Origin: Bin87 sp963692995
GTDB taxonomy: Bacteria; Chloroflexota; Dehalococcoidia; Lucifugimonadales; UBA3495
DNA length: 64,000 nucleotides
Assembly (NCBI GenBank): GCA_963692995.1
Contig: OY843611.1
Coordinates: forward strand, 620,001-684,000
Direction of reading: 5' to 3'
In this document: positions 1 through 8,647 of the stretch, piece by piece
Layout: each line of letters starts with the position of its first letter
Numbering within the stretch: position 1 is the first letter of the stretch
Program-made: the position numbers and the translations under genes
Notes under the pieces: generated by a model
Told to the model about the DNA's origin: nothing
The model's input: the letters and a program-made list of their open reading frames with translations, nothing else
Database searches by the model: none

Positions 1-308
1 TTGGTCATAACGTCGGGAGTGAAGTTCTCCACGATAACGTCCGCGTCGGCGGCAAGCTTCAGGAAGACCTGCTGGGCCTTCTCGTCCCGGAGGTTCAGGG
101 TCAGGCTGCGTTTGTTGCGATTGACCGACAAGAAGTAGGCGGACTCCTCGCCGATGAACGGCGGGCCCCATTTGCGGGTGTCATCGCCCACGCCGGGCCG
201 TTCGATTTTGATCACGTCGGCGCCGTAATCGCCCAGCATCGTGGCGCAGAATGGACCGGCCAGGGCGCGGGTCAGGTCGAGTACCTTGATGCCATCCAGG
301 GGTTTCAT
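1..308 (-). CDS. CaiB/BaiF (family III) CoA transferase, N-terminal part
   Basis: Reads off the left edge, so only the first 102 codons are present. The translation begins MKPLDGIKVLDLTRALAGPF and continues through LGDYGADVIKIERPG and a VNRNKRSLTLNL stretch, the standard N-terminal Rossmann part of family III CoA transferases, which move CoA between carboxylic acids. The ATG at 308 is chosen because GGAGG lies about 10 nt upstream. The catalytic Asp lies beyond the edge and cannot be checked, so the acyl substrate is unknown. Its promoter region is shared with the divergent gene that starts at 483. Confidence 0.9.
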   Translation of the reverse strand, partial: MKPLDGIKVLDLTRALAGPFCATMLGDYGADVIKIERPGVGDDTRKWGPPFIGEESAYFLSVNRNKRSLTLNLRDEKAQQVFLKLAADADVIVENFTPDVMT

Positions 309-482
309 AATCAGCGTTACCTCCGCCGGCGGCGGTTCGCCGCCGTCCCAGCCTTGCCAGTGCGGGCGATATTATAGCGCAAGACACCATAATGCGACGC
401 GGGCCGGCGCCCTAAAATGCTAATATGCCAGCGTCCTGTCGTTGTCATACCATCCATCCGACGCCATTTGGGAGAGCTAGCC

Positions 483-857
483 ATGACTACCGAAGGCCGT
501 ATCAGCCGACTGGAAGGGACCTACGAACCGGTTAACGAGCGGCTGGGCGATTACGTCGAACGCTTCGCCGACATTTCCGGAAGGATCGAGGGCGTGCGCG
601 AGGAAATTGGCGCCCTGCGCAGCCAAATGAACGCCAACAACGCCGCCCTGCGCGAGGAAATTGGCGCCCTGCGCAGCGAAATGAACGCCAACAACGCTGC
701 CCTGCGCAACGAAATGAATGCCAACAACGCCGCCCTGCGCAGCGAAATGAACGCCAACATTGCCGGCGTCCGGCGCGAAAACCGCTGGATTGGCGGCATC
801 ATCATCGCTGGCATCATCGCCACCGTGATCAGCGTCATCATTCCATCGCTGTTATGA
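483..857 (+). CDS. Short repeat coiled-coil protein with C-terminal membrane anchor
   Basis: A 124-residue protein of no family I recognise. Residues 1-40 are charged and helical. Residues 49-94 hold four near-identical units of the form MNANNAALRxE, partly interleaved with EEIGALRS units, which predict a coiled coil. Residues 103-123 form one hydrophobic helix rich in Ile, followed by a very short tail. It is likely an inner-membrane protein with its coiled coil in the cytoplasm or periplasm (topology not decidable). The ATG at 483 is preferred over the ATG at 417 because GGGAGAG precedes it. The repeat is also visible at DNA level, so copy number could vary between strains. Confidence 0.7.
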   Translation: MTTEGRISRLEGTYEPVNERLGDYVERFADISGRIEGVREEIGALRSQMNANNAALREEIGALRSEMNANNAALRNEMNANNAALRSEMNANIAGVRRENRWIGGIIIAGIIATVISVIIPSLL

Positions 858-916
858 GGCGCTATGGTAATATGACGCATCACGCCAGGCCCGCCGCTAC
901 CATTGCGAGGTGAACC

Positions 917-3250
917 ATGACCACCACTCAGCAATCCGCCGCTACCAGCGGTTATAGCGTCATCGGCAGTCGCCCGATACGCCACGACGGGACCGACAAG
1001 GTTACCGGACGGGCGCAGTACGGGGCCGACATTCACCTGCCGGGAATGCTCCACGCCAAGATCCTGCGCAGCCCCCACGCTCACGCCCGCATCAGGGGCA
1101 TCGACACCAGCAAAGCCGAGGCCATGCCCGGCGTCCACGGGGTGGTGACCTCCGCCGACTTTCCCCAGCCGGGCGGACGGCTGCTTGACCTGGGCGAAGG
1201 GGCGATGATCAACCCCAAGTTCCTCAGCAACAACTGCCTTGCTGCGGAGAAAGCCCTCTACAAGGGCCACGCCATCGCCGCCGTCGCCGCCGACAGTCCC
1301 CACGAGGCCGAGTTGGCCCTGGCCCGCATCGAAGTTGACTACGAGGTGCTAGAGCCCGTAACCGACGTGCTGGAGGCTATGCGCGATGACGCGCCGCTGG
1401 TTCACGAGCGGCTGGCCAACGTGAACGATCCCAGCGTCCGCCCCGGCGGGCTGCTGGGCGAGGGCGATGCCGGCAAGGTGGGCAATGTGCCCAACCGCTA
1501 TTTCTACGAGACCGGCGACATTGCGGCCGGGTTCGCTGCCGCCGACGTAGTGGTGGAGCGGGAGTTCCGCACCAAGGCCGTCCACCAGGGCTACATCGAA
1601 CCCCACGCGGCCACCGCTTTGTGGAACCCCGACGATTCGCTGCACATCTGGTGCAGCAGCCAGGGCCACTTCAACGTCCGCGACCAGACTTCGACCATTC
1701 TGGGCATTCCGGTATCCAAGGTGCTGGTCACTCAGTTGGAGATTGGCGGCGGGTTCGGCGGCAAGACATTGGTGTATTTGGAGCCGGTGGCGGCGGCGCT
1801 GTCCCGCAAGACGGGCCGCCCGGTGAAGATCCAGATGTCCCGCATCGAGGTGTTCGAGGGCACCGGCCCCACCTCCGGCGGGTACATGAAGGTGAAGATG
1901 GGCGCCACCAACGACGGCAAGATCACCGCCGCCGACGTGGCCCTGTACTACGAAGCCGGCGCATATCCCGGCTCGCCGGTTAACCCGGGCGCGCAGTGCG
2001 CGCTCTCCTGCTACAACATCGCCAACGGGAAGGTCGAAGCCGCCGATGTGGTGCTGAACCATCCCAAGACGGCGGCCTACCGCGCCCCGGGTTCACCGGC
2101 GGCGTGCTTCGCCGTGGAGACTGTGGTGGACGAAATCTGCGAAAGGATTGGCATGGACAAGCTGGACTTTCGCACGCTCAACGGAGCCAAGCAAGGCGAC
2201 CGCCGGGTCACCGGGCCGCAGTTCGGCAGCATCGGCTGGCTGGAAACGGTGCAGGCGCTGCGGGAACATGACCACTGGAACTCCCCTATCGACCGTTCGC
2301 CGGAGGCCGCGGGCAAAAAGGTGGGGCGAGGAGTGGCCGGCGGCTTCTGGTTCAACGGCACCGGCCCGGCCAGCGCCATCGTCAGCGTGTTGGCCGATGG
2401 CACCGTGAGCCTGGTGGAGGGTTCGCCCGACATCGGCGGCTCCCGCGCCGTGGCCGCCATGCACGTGGCCGAGGCGCTGGGCATTGCTGCCGAGGACGTT
2501 GCGCCGGCGGTGGGCGACACCAACTCCATCGGCTGGACCTCCATGACCGGCGGAAGCGGCGTCGCTTTCAAAACCGGCTGGGCTTCTTACGAGGCTGCCC
2601 AGGACGTGAAGCAGCAGATGATCAACCGCGCCGCCCGCATCTGGGATATTGACCCCGAGAACGTGGAATTCGACAAGGGCGTGATCCAGCATAAGTCGGA
2701 GCCGGAACTGCGGTTCACGTTCCGGGAACTGGCTTCCCGGCTCAACGGCACCGGCGGCCCTATCGTCGGGCGGGCCAACGTATCGCCCACCGGCGTGGGC
2801 GGGGCCTACGCGCTGCACCTCGCCGACGTGGCAGTGGACGAGGAAACCGGAAAGGTGGACATCCTGCGCTACACCGCCCTTCAGGACGCCGGCACCGCCA
2901 TCCACCCGTCCTACGTGGAAGGGCAGATCCAGGGCGGCGCCGTCCAGGGCATCGGCTGGGCGCTGAACGAAGAGTACTACTTCAACGACGACGCTCATTT
3001 GCAGAACTCCAGCTTCCTGGACTACCGGATGCCCACGGCGCTGGACCTGCCCATGATTGACACCGTGGTGGTGGAGGTGCCCAACCCTGGGCATCCCTAC
3101 GGCGTGCGCGGCGTGGGCGAGGTGCCCATCGTCCCGCCCATGGCCGCCATCGCCAATGCCATCCACGACGCCACCGGCGTCCGTATGCAGAACCTGCCTA
3201 TGAACCCCGGCGCAGTGCTGGAAGCGCTGTGGGAACAGAACGGCGGTTAG
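917..3250 (+). CDS. Xanthine dehydrogenase-family molybdopterin-binding (large) subunit
   Basis: A 777-residue molybdenum hydroxylase large subunit. It begins with the usual IGSRPIRHDGTDKVTGRAQY segment (aldehyde oxidase a/b hammerhead domain), followed by the Mo-binding domains with IGGGFGGKT, YRAPGSPAACFAVE and a C-terminal RGVGEVP motif that supplies the catalytic Glu. These enzymes hydroxylate aldehydes or N-heterocycles with water-derived oxygen. GCGAGGTGAACC precedes the ATG. No FAD or 2Fe-2S subunit is adjacent, unlike the complete set at 51847-55663, so its electron-transfer partners must be elsewhere. Substrate cannot be told from sequence. Confidence 0.9.
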   Translation: MTTTQQSAATSGYSVIGSRPIRHDGTDKVTGRAQYGADIHLPGMLHAKILRSPHAHARIRGIDTSKAEAMPGVHGVVTSADFPQPGGRLLDLGEGAMINPKFLSNNCLAAEKALYKGHAIAAVAADSPHEAELALARIEVDYEVLEPVTDVLEAMRDDAPLVHERLANVNDPSVRPGGLLGEGDAGKVGNVPNRYFYETGDIAAGFAAADVVVEREFRTKAVHQGYIEPHAATALWNPDDSLHIWCSSQGHFNVRDQTSTILGIPVSKVLVTQLEIGGGFGGKTLVYLEPVAAALSRKTGRPVKIQMSRIEVFEGTGPTSGGYMKVKMGATNDGKITAADVALYYEAGAYPGSPVNPGAQCALSCYNIANGKVEAADVVLNHPKTAAYRAPGSPAACFAVETVVDEICERIGMDKLDFRTLNGAKQGDRRVTGPQFGSIGWLETVQALREHDHWNSPIDRSPEAAGKKVGRGVAGGFWFNGTGPASAIVSVLADGTVSLVEGSPDIGGSRAVAAMHVAEALGIAAEDVAPAVGDTNSIGWTSMTGGSGVAFKTGWASYEAAQDVKQQMINRAARIWDIDPENVEFDKGVIQHKSEPELRFTFRELASRLNGTGGPIVGRANVSPTGVGGAYALHLADVAVDEETGKVDILRYTALQDAGTAIHPSYVEGQIQGGAVQGIGWALNEEYYFNDDAHLQNSSFLDYRMPTALDLPMIDTVVVEVPNPGHPYGVRGVGEVPIVPPMAAIANAIHDATGVRMQNLPMNPGAVLEALWEQNGG

Positions 3251-3437
3251 CGCCGAAGCCATCTCCGTTTCGATGCCGGGGCGTATAACATTATGCCCCG
3301 GCGTCAGTTTTCAGTCTTGCCGGATGAGCAGAACCTGATGCCTACGACGCCAACGCCCCAGGGCGAAATTGCCGGCAGCAAGGGGGGTCGCGATCTCCTT
3401 GGCGACGTGAGAACGCTGGCGCGTTGCAACCTCCGTG

Positions 3438-3443
3438 TATAAT
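3438..3443 (+). promoter_or_regulatory. -10 box of a leaderless hicA promoter
   Basis: A perfect TATAAT lies six bases before the hicA ATG at 3450, so transcription would begin on or next to the start codon. No good -35 hexamer is seen at 16-18 bp spacing. Confidence 0.5.
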
Positions 3444-3449
3444 GCCGAC

Positions 3450-3637
3450 ATGGACAGCAGGGAGGTTTTGCGACGGCTGCTGGCGGATGACTGGGTTCTT
3501 GACCATATCACCGGGTCGCATCATATATTCAAGCATCCCGAGAAACCGGCTACGGTAACAGTTGCGCCCCACGGAAAGATATTCCGATAGGAACGCTGCG
3601 CAACATCGAACGGCAATCGGGCGTCAGACTGAGATAG
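3450..3637 (+). pseudogene. hicA: HicA-type toxin gene, frameshifted
   Basis: The frame from 3450 encodes a HicA mRNA interferase: MDSREVLRRLLADDW, then GSHHIFKHPEKPATVTVAPHG with the catalytic His of the GSHH motif. The frame ends early at TAG (3588-3590). Adding one G after the GGAAAG near 3576-3579 restores the conserved family end KDIPIGTLRNIERQSG up to the TAG at 3635-3637, giving a normal-length toxin of about 62 residues. A one-base deletion therefore inactivates the gene, or the base is missing from the assembly. It sits 11 bp before the hicB-like gene in the usual toxin-antitoxin order. A truncated toxin ending KIFR would lack the last helix. Confidence 0.75.
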
Positions 3638-3648
3638 AGGAGGTAGAT

Positions 3649-4071
3649 ATGGAACGAACCTACGTCGGACTGGTTCACAAAGACCATGATAGCGACTACG
3701 GCGTTAGTTTTCCTGACCTGCCTGGCTGCATCACCGCTGGCAACACTATCGAAGAAGCTCGCGAAATGGCCCCCGACGCGCTCATGTTACATTTGGAGAG
3801 CCTGGCGCGCTATGGGGAAGACATACCGCCGCCAAATTCTGCGGATGCGGCGATGGCGCACGAAGACGCTTTCGACGCCATCGCCCTCATCGTGGTGGAG
3901 GCCCTCCCGGAACGGACCGAGGAAGCGGCGCAAGCCAATCTTGAGGTATTTCTAGCGTCGGACGAGTACCGGGAAATCTATGGGGAGCCAGCGGCCGATT
4001 ACCCGGGGATAGACATTCCCCTAGGGACTTTACATAGTATCGAGAGGCAATCGGGGGGCAAGTTTTTATAG
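3649..4071 (+). CDS. hicB: HicB-family antitoxin with a HicA-like C-terminal tail
   Basis: 140 residues. Residues 1-70 are the HicB RNase H-like fold (YVGLVHKDHDSDYGVSFPDL, PGCITAGNTIEEAREMA), which binds and blocks the HicA toxin. A helical acidic stretch follows. The last ~20 residues, GIDIPLGTLHSIERQSGGK, match the C-terminus of HicA toxins (compare DIPIGTLRNIERQSG of the upstream hicA) and not the DNA-binding helix-turn-helix or ribbon-helix-helix that normally ends HicB. GGAGG precedes the ATG at 3649. The arrangement looks like a HicB whose DNA-binding end was lost by recombination into another hicA copy; the DNA of the two HicA tails is well diverged, so this is not a recent copy of the neighbour. 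Confidence 0.8.
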   Translation: MERTYVGLVHKDHDSDYGVSFPDLPGCITAGNTIEEAREMAPDALMLHLESLARYGEDIPPPNSADAAMAHEDAFDAIALIVVEALPERTEEAAQANLEVFLASDEYREIYGEPAADYPGIDIPLGTLHSIERQSGGKFL

Positions 4072-4243
4072 CAGAGAAGGCAGTTCAGATGGTGGAATTT
4101 GTCTTTGCGATGTCAACTGCCCTGGTTTGCATCTCTCGAAAGCTTGTGCTGAGCTGAATGTTCACCGCCTTCTCGCTGTTGCTTTTCTTTGTGACAGTGC
4201 TAACGACCGCGGTGTCGTTTCACGGGATTTAGGAGAGTAGCTT

Positions 4244-5497
4244 ATGACGACAAAGGCAAACGGCTCCGCATCGGTGGAAACGCGGCAGTACGACGTAGCC
4301 ATCGTGGGCGGCGGCATCATCGGGCTGTCCACCGCGATGCAGCTGCTGGAACGCTCGCCCGAGCTGAGCATCGCCGTCATCGAGAAAGAGGAGCAGCTGG
4401 CTCAGCATCAGACCGGTCACAACAGCGGCGTTATTCACTCCGGCATCTACTACCGGCCCGGCTCGTGGAAATCGACGTTCTGCGTGGGCGGCAAGCAGCG
4501 GCTGATTGCGTTCTGCGACGAAAACGAGATCGAGTACGATCCCTGCGGCAAGGTGATCGTCGCCACCGACGAGAGCGAGCTGGGCCGCCTGGATGACCTG
4601 TATGAGCGGGGCACGGCCAACGGCGTCCCTGACCTGGAGATGGTGGGGCCGGAGCGGTTGGCCGAGATCGAGCCGCACACCCGCGGAGTGCGGGCCTTGT
4701 GGGCGCCCCACACCGGCATTGTCGATTACGTGCGCGTTGCTAACGCCTACGCCGGCAAGTTCCAGTCTGCCGGCGGCGACATCTTCACCGACGCAGCGGT
4801 GACCGGGGCGCGTCAGACCGCCACCGGAACTGCGCTGGAAACCCGGCGGGGCGCCTTGCAGGCCAAGCACGTTGTCAACTGCGGCGGCCTCTACGCCGAC
4901 CGTCTGGCCGCCATGATGGGCGAGCCGACCGACGTGCGCATCATCCCCTTCCGCGGCGAGTACTACAAGCTGGCCGAGGCGAGCCACGACCTGGTGAAAG
5001 GGCTGATCTATCCGGTTCCCGACCCACGCTTCCCCTTCCTGGGGGTGCACTACACCCGGAACATTCACGGCTACGTTGAGGCCGGGCCCAACGCGGTGCT
5101 GGCGTGGGCGCGGGAAGGCTACCGCAAGGGCAATATCAACTTGGGCGAAACGGCCGGCGCGCTGACTTTCCCCGGCTTTTGGAAGATGACGGCGAAGCAC
5201 TGGAAGACCGGTATGCAGGAGATGCGCCGTTCCTACCGCAAGTCGGTGTTCGTGAACGACCTCAAGAAGCTGATACCGGAGATACGCCCGGATGACCTGG
5301 AACCGGGCGGCAGCGGCGTCCGCGCGCAGGCGGTAGCAGCGTCGGGGGCAATACTGGACGACTTCCACATCCTGAGGGGGCAACACGCGCTCCACGTGCT
5401 CAACGCGCCGTCGCCGGGGGCGACCTCGTCGCTGGCCATCGGCGAATATCTGTCGAGCATGGCGATACGGGATTTCGGGCTGCCGGAGAAGGAATAG
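4244..5497 (+). CDS. lhgO: L-2-hydroxyglutarate oxidase-like FAD enzyme
   Basis: 417 residues of the DAO/LhgO family, which oxidises L-2-hydroxyglutarate to 2-oxoglutarate and passes electrons to the quinone pool or oxygen. The FAD dinucleotide-binding motif VAIVGGGIIGLSTA is near residue 20, followed by the family signature HQTGHNSGVIHSGIYY and, later, FRGEYYKL, HYTRNIHG and a C-terminal NAPSPGATSSLAIGE segment that completes the FAD site. Length is normal. GGAGAG lies before the ATG. The ~170 bp upstream of it hold no gene. Transcribed alone, codirectional with the mandelate-racemase-like gene downstream. Confidence 0.88.
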   Translation: MTTKANGSASVETRQYDVAIVGGGIIGLSTAMQLLERSPELSIAVIEKEEQLAQHQTGHNSGVIHSGIYYRPGSWKSTFCVGGKQRLIAFCDENEIEYDPCGKVIVATDESELGRLDDLYERGTANGVPDLEMVGPERLAEIEPHTRGVRALWAPHTGIVDYVRVANAYAGKFQSAGGDIFTDAAVTGARQTATGTALETRRGALQAKHVVNCGGLYADRLAAMMGEPTDVRIIPFRGEYYKLAEASHDLVKGLIYPVPDPRFPFLGVHYTRNIHGYVEAGPNAVLAWAREGYRKGNINLGETAGALTFPGFWKMTAKHWKTGMQEMRRSYRKSVFVNDLKKLIPEIRPDDLEPGGSGVRAQAVAASGAILDDFHILRGQHALHVLNAPSPGATSSLAIGEYLSSMAIRDFGLPEKE

Positions 5498-5642
5498 CCG
5501 CCGGCTACGTGTACCCGCGTACCATTTGCCGCATTTTGCCGGAGCTGCGCAACCGGATAGAGGGAGCGTACTTTGACTATTCGGCGTCGGGCGCCCCGCC
5601 GCGCTGACGTTGCCACCACCGTCTCCCGCCACTGCCGGCGAG

Positions 5643-5648
5643 TATAAT
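5643..5648 (+). promoter_or_regulatory. Candidate -10 box before the mandelate-racemase-like gene
   Basis: TATAAT 36 bp before the ATG at 5684; the expected -35 position carries no good match, so this is a weak call. Confidence 0.35.
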
Positions 5649-5683
5649 CGGGGCAGTTTCGACGATTTGGAGGCGGCGCGACC

Positions 5684-6787
5684 ATGCGTATTACCAACGT
5701 GGAAGCGGACATCGTTCGCATTCCTTTGAGCACCCGTTTCAGCGGCAGCGTTTATCAGATTGAATCCCGTTGCACCATCGTCGTCAGGGTGCATACCGAT
5801 GAGGGTCTGGTCAGCGAAATCTACTCCGGCGACGAGCGCACGGGCTATGAACTGCTGAAAGACCTGGTGGTAGGGCCCCTGGCCGAGGCGGTGAACGGCG
5901 AAGACCCTATGGCCGTTGAGCGGTGCTGGCAGAAGATGTTTGCGCTGACGCCGCGCATTGGCAACAAAGCCATTGCCATGCGCGCCATCGCCGCCGTGGA
6001 CATCGCCCTTTGGGACATCGCCGGGAAGGCGCTGGGCGTTCCGGTGCGGACGCTCCTGGGCGGCTACGCCGACCGCGCTCCGGTGGTGCGGTTCGCCTAC
6101 TATGTGCCGGGCCGGGATACGGCTTTTATGGTGGAGGATTTGCTTCACCAAAGGGAACGGGGCATCGGCGGCGTTAAGCTCAAGGTGGGCGGCGTCGCCG
6201 TGGCCGACGACCTGCTGCGGGTACGCGCCATCCGCGACACCCTGGGCGACGACTTCATCATCGTGTGCGACGCCAACCAGGCGTGGACGCTGGATGAAGC
6301 TCTGGAGTTCGCCGGGCCGGCGAAGGAGCTGGGCCTGGCGTGGCTGGAAGAGCCTTGCCGCTGGCAGAACGCCGATAATGATATGCGACAGGTGCGTCTC
6401 CGCACGGGCATCCCGGTGGCCGCCGGCCAAGGGGAGAGCAATTCGTGGGGCGGCCAGCGCCTGATGGATACTGAGGCGGTGGACATTTTGAACATCGACG
6501 CGGCCATCTGCGGCGGCATCTCCGAATGGCGGCGGGTGGCTGGCGCGGCCCAGCTGCGCGGCATCCGGATGGCCCACCACGAGGAGCCGCAATTGGCGAT
6601 CCAACTGCTCCCGGCCCACTCCCACGGCCTCTTCGTGGAGGTTTTCGAGGAGGAACGGGACCCGGTGTACTACCGGCTGAACAGTGTGCTGCCCGAGTGG
6701 GACCGCGGCGAGATAATCGCGCCGGACGAGCCGGGCCTGGGGTTGCACCTGGATGTGGAGGCGCTGGAGGAATACAAGGTTTATTAG
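5684..6787 (+). CDS. Mandelate racemase/muconate lactonizing enzyme (enolase superfamily)
   Basis: 367 residues. The N-terminal capping domain runs to about residue 125; the barrel then shows the KLKVGG motif (second Lys is the general base), DANQAW and WLEEPC metal ligands, and INIDAAICGGISEWRRVA with MAHHEE near the end, where a His-Asp dyad is expected in mandelate-racemase subgroup enzymes. Such enzymes abstract the proton alpha to a carboxylate of a sugar acid or similar acid; the specific substrate is not predictable. GGAGG lies 14 bp before the ATG. SAR202-type Chloroflexi carry many paralogs of this family, which fits the rest of the window. Confidence 0.87.
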   Translation: MRITNVEADIVRIPLSTRFSGSVYQIESRCTIVVRVHTDEGLVSEIYSGDERTGYELLKDLVVGPLAEAVNGEDPMAVERCWQKMFALTPRIGNKAIAMRAIAAVDIALWDIAGKALGVPVRTLLGGYADRAPVVRFAYYVPGRDTAFMVEDLLHQRERGIGGVKLKVGGVAVADDLLRVRAIRDTLGDDFIIVCDANQAWTLDEALEFAGPAKELGLAWLEEPCRWQNADNDMRQVRLRTGIPVAAGQGESNSWGGQRLMDTEAVDILNIDAAICGGISEWRRVAGAAQLRGIRMAHHEEPQLAIQLLPAHSHGLFVEVFEEERDPVYYRLNSVLPEWDRGEIIAPDEPGLGLHLDVEALEEYKVY

Positions 6788-6988
6788 GGAACGCAAAGAC
6801 GCGAAGGCGCAAAGACGCAGAGTACGGGAACCTGCAACGTTGATTTAGGGGCCGGCAACATATTCACCGACGCCGGAGCGTCCGTTTCGGCGCGGCACGC
6901 GCAAGGCGGCGTTGACGCTCTCTGTCGCCGATGTTAGCATCGGCCACACTGGTGGAATGTATCTTCCGCGCACAATGGAGGGTCGATC

Positions 6989-8104
6989 ATGGATTTTGGA
7001 CTGTTCACTACCTGGAACGCCGTGTACGAAGGCGGCAAGGTTCCCTGGGACCCCGAATATCAGGGCGGCAAGCTCCTGGAGGCCGCGGCGTACAAGCAGA
7101 ACTTCAAGGAAATCGAACACATTGAAGACGCGGGATGGGATTACGTTTGGCTCGGCGGCGGCCACTTCTCCACCCAGGGCAGCATGGATCCCCAGTCGCT
7201 CATGCTGTCGGCCGTCCTGGCCAACCACACCGAGAACATCCGGATCGGCACCTCCATCCATCGCCCGACCCTGCGGCTGCCCGGGGAGACGGTATCAGAG
7301 CGGGCGCTGCCCCACGAACGCTACGCTTTTGACAACCTCCAGCTGGAGGATCCCTTCCAGGTCGCGGAACAGGTCGCCATAGTGGATCAGGTCAGCGAGG
7401 GCCGGTTCATATACGGCCCGGGCGCCCGCACTCGGGGCTCCGACCAACGCCGGGAATACTTTTACGAGTACCTGGAACTCCTCAAGCAGCTCTGGAACGA
7501 GGACAGATTCTCCGGGTTTGAGGGCAAGTACTTCAACTATCCCGCCTTCTACGAAGACTACATGAGCATCCCCAAGCCGGTGCAAAAGCCCATGCCCATG
7601 CTGCTCCCGGTGGACAGCCAGGAGAGCTTCGTGCCTATGGGCGAGCGTGGCTATCGAATCGCCATCGGCGCCGGCAGTTCCCCGCACAACCTTCGCGGCT
7701 CCGCCATCTTGCGGGAAGACGTGAAGGCGTATCGGAAAGCCTGGATTGACGCCGGGCACGAGGGTGAGCCGACCACCGTGGTCCGTGTCCCCACTCTGGT
7801 AGCCGACACCCAGGAGAAGGCGAACCGCCGGGTTGAAGACCTTATGAACCTGGCCCGGATTTACTACGCCGGCCGGGTTGCCATCGGCAGCACCGACGCG
7901 GGCAGCGCCGGACCCGAGGCCACCCAAGAAGTCAACCTCTTCGGCACGCCGGAAGAGGTGGTCGAGAAGATCCACATGTTCCGGGAAGCCTTCACCACCG
8001 ACGAGATTATGTTCGAGTGCAACTGGACCTCTTCCGTCCCCCGCGAGGTGATCATGGACACCCTGAAGTGCATCTCCGAGGATGTGATCCCGCACTTCAA
8101 GTAG
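6989..8104 (+). CDS. LLM-class (luciferase-like) flavin-dependent oxidoreductase
   Basis: 371 residues with the bacterial-luciferase TIM-barrel pattern: MDFGLFTTWNAVYEGG at the N-terminus, EDAGWDYVWLGGGHF, IRIGTSIHRPTLR, VAEQVAIVDQVSEGRFIYG and FGTPEEVVEKIHMF. Family members use FMNH2 or F420 to oxygenate aldehydes, sulfonates or other carbon chains. A GGAGG precedes the ATG by 7 bp. No flavin reductase is adjacent. One of three family members in the window (others at 29413 and 37202), and they are divergent from each other, so this is not a local duplication. Confidence 0.85.
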   Translation: MDFGLFTTWNAVYEGGKVPWDPEYQGGKLLEAAAYKQNFKEIEHIEDAGWDYVWLGGGHFSTQGSMDPQSLMLSAVLANHTENIRIGTSIHRPTLRLPGETVSERALPHERYAFDNLQLEDPFQVAEQVAIVDQVSEGRFIYGPGARTRGSDQRREYFYEYLELLKQLWNEDRFSGFEGKYFNYPAFYEDYMSIPKPVQKPMPMLLPVDSQESFVPMGERGYRIAIGAGSSPHNLRGSAILREDVKAYRKAWIDAGHEGEPTTVVRVPTLVADTQEKANRRVEDLMNLARIYYAGRVAIGSTDAGSAGPEATQEVNLFGTPEEVVEKIHMFREAFTTDEIMFECNWTSSVPREVIMDTLKCISEDVIPHFK

Positions 8105-8278
8105 CCACCGGCGATCCGGTTAGGGAGCCTGCCTCGAACCCCCGCCTCGAACCCAGGGGGATCGGGGCGGGCAGTTGCATGACAAACGGCAAAAAGTTCC
8201 ATATGGGCGCATTTGCAACGTTGGTCGCCGCTGCCGTCGTTACGAACCGTCCATCAGGCTCAAAGCGCCCTGACGGTG

Positions 8279-8647
8279 TTAGTCAATCGGGCCACCCCAA
8301 CCCAAGCGCAACCACTCCGCTGGAACCAAGCTCTCGCCGCTCGGATCAACCAACAGGTTGAACATTTCCAGCGCCGATGCTCCTAGCAGGTAGTTGTTAT
8401 TTTGTCCAAAAATGACTGCGCATGGCCGCTCCTGATCATCAATCCGGAAACGCGCCACACCAAAGCCATACCTGACCCTTGAACCGTCGGCAAGAATGAA
8501 TCCCAGCTGTTGCAACGGCGCAATATTCAGCCCGTCCAGCAGAGATGCCGGCAACATGGAGTGTGCTGCTCCGGTATCCACAATCGCATCAACCGGGTAG
8601 AAGTCCCCGCCGCCCGGGTGCCCCATGCCTATATTGACTTTGAACAT
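8279..8647 (-). CDS. Retropepsin-like aspartyl protease-fold protein
   Basis: 122 residues. The key segment is VDAIVDTGAAHSMLPASLL, the Asp-Thr-Gly-Ala catalytic loop of single-domain retropepsin-like proteases, followed by ILADGSRVRYGFGVARF and the second hydrophobic YLLGASALEMF element. Bacterial proteins of this kind act as dimers; substrates are unknown. Its ATG directly follows the lepA stop codon (TAAATG), so it is probably translated by coupling with lepA. No signal peptide, so cytoplasmic. Confidence 0.7.
   Translation of the reverse strand: MFKVNIGMGHPGGGDFYPVDAIVDTGAAHSMLPASLLDGLNIAPLQQLGFILADGSRVRYGFGVARFRIDDQERPCAVIFGQNNNYLLGASALEMFNLLVDPSGESLVPAEWLRLGWGGPID

Noticed and set aside
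3588..3590. In-frame TAG of hicA read as pyrrolysine
   Set aside because: The family sequence resumes in a different frame after one added base, so a frameshift explains it.
4229..6796. 855-codon open frame on the minus strand antisense to lhgO and the mandelate-racemase-like gene
   Set aside because: It is the antisense of two well-supported genes; long shadow frames are expected at this GC content, and the translation shows no recognisable domain.
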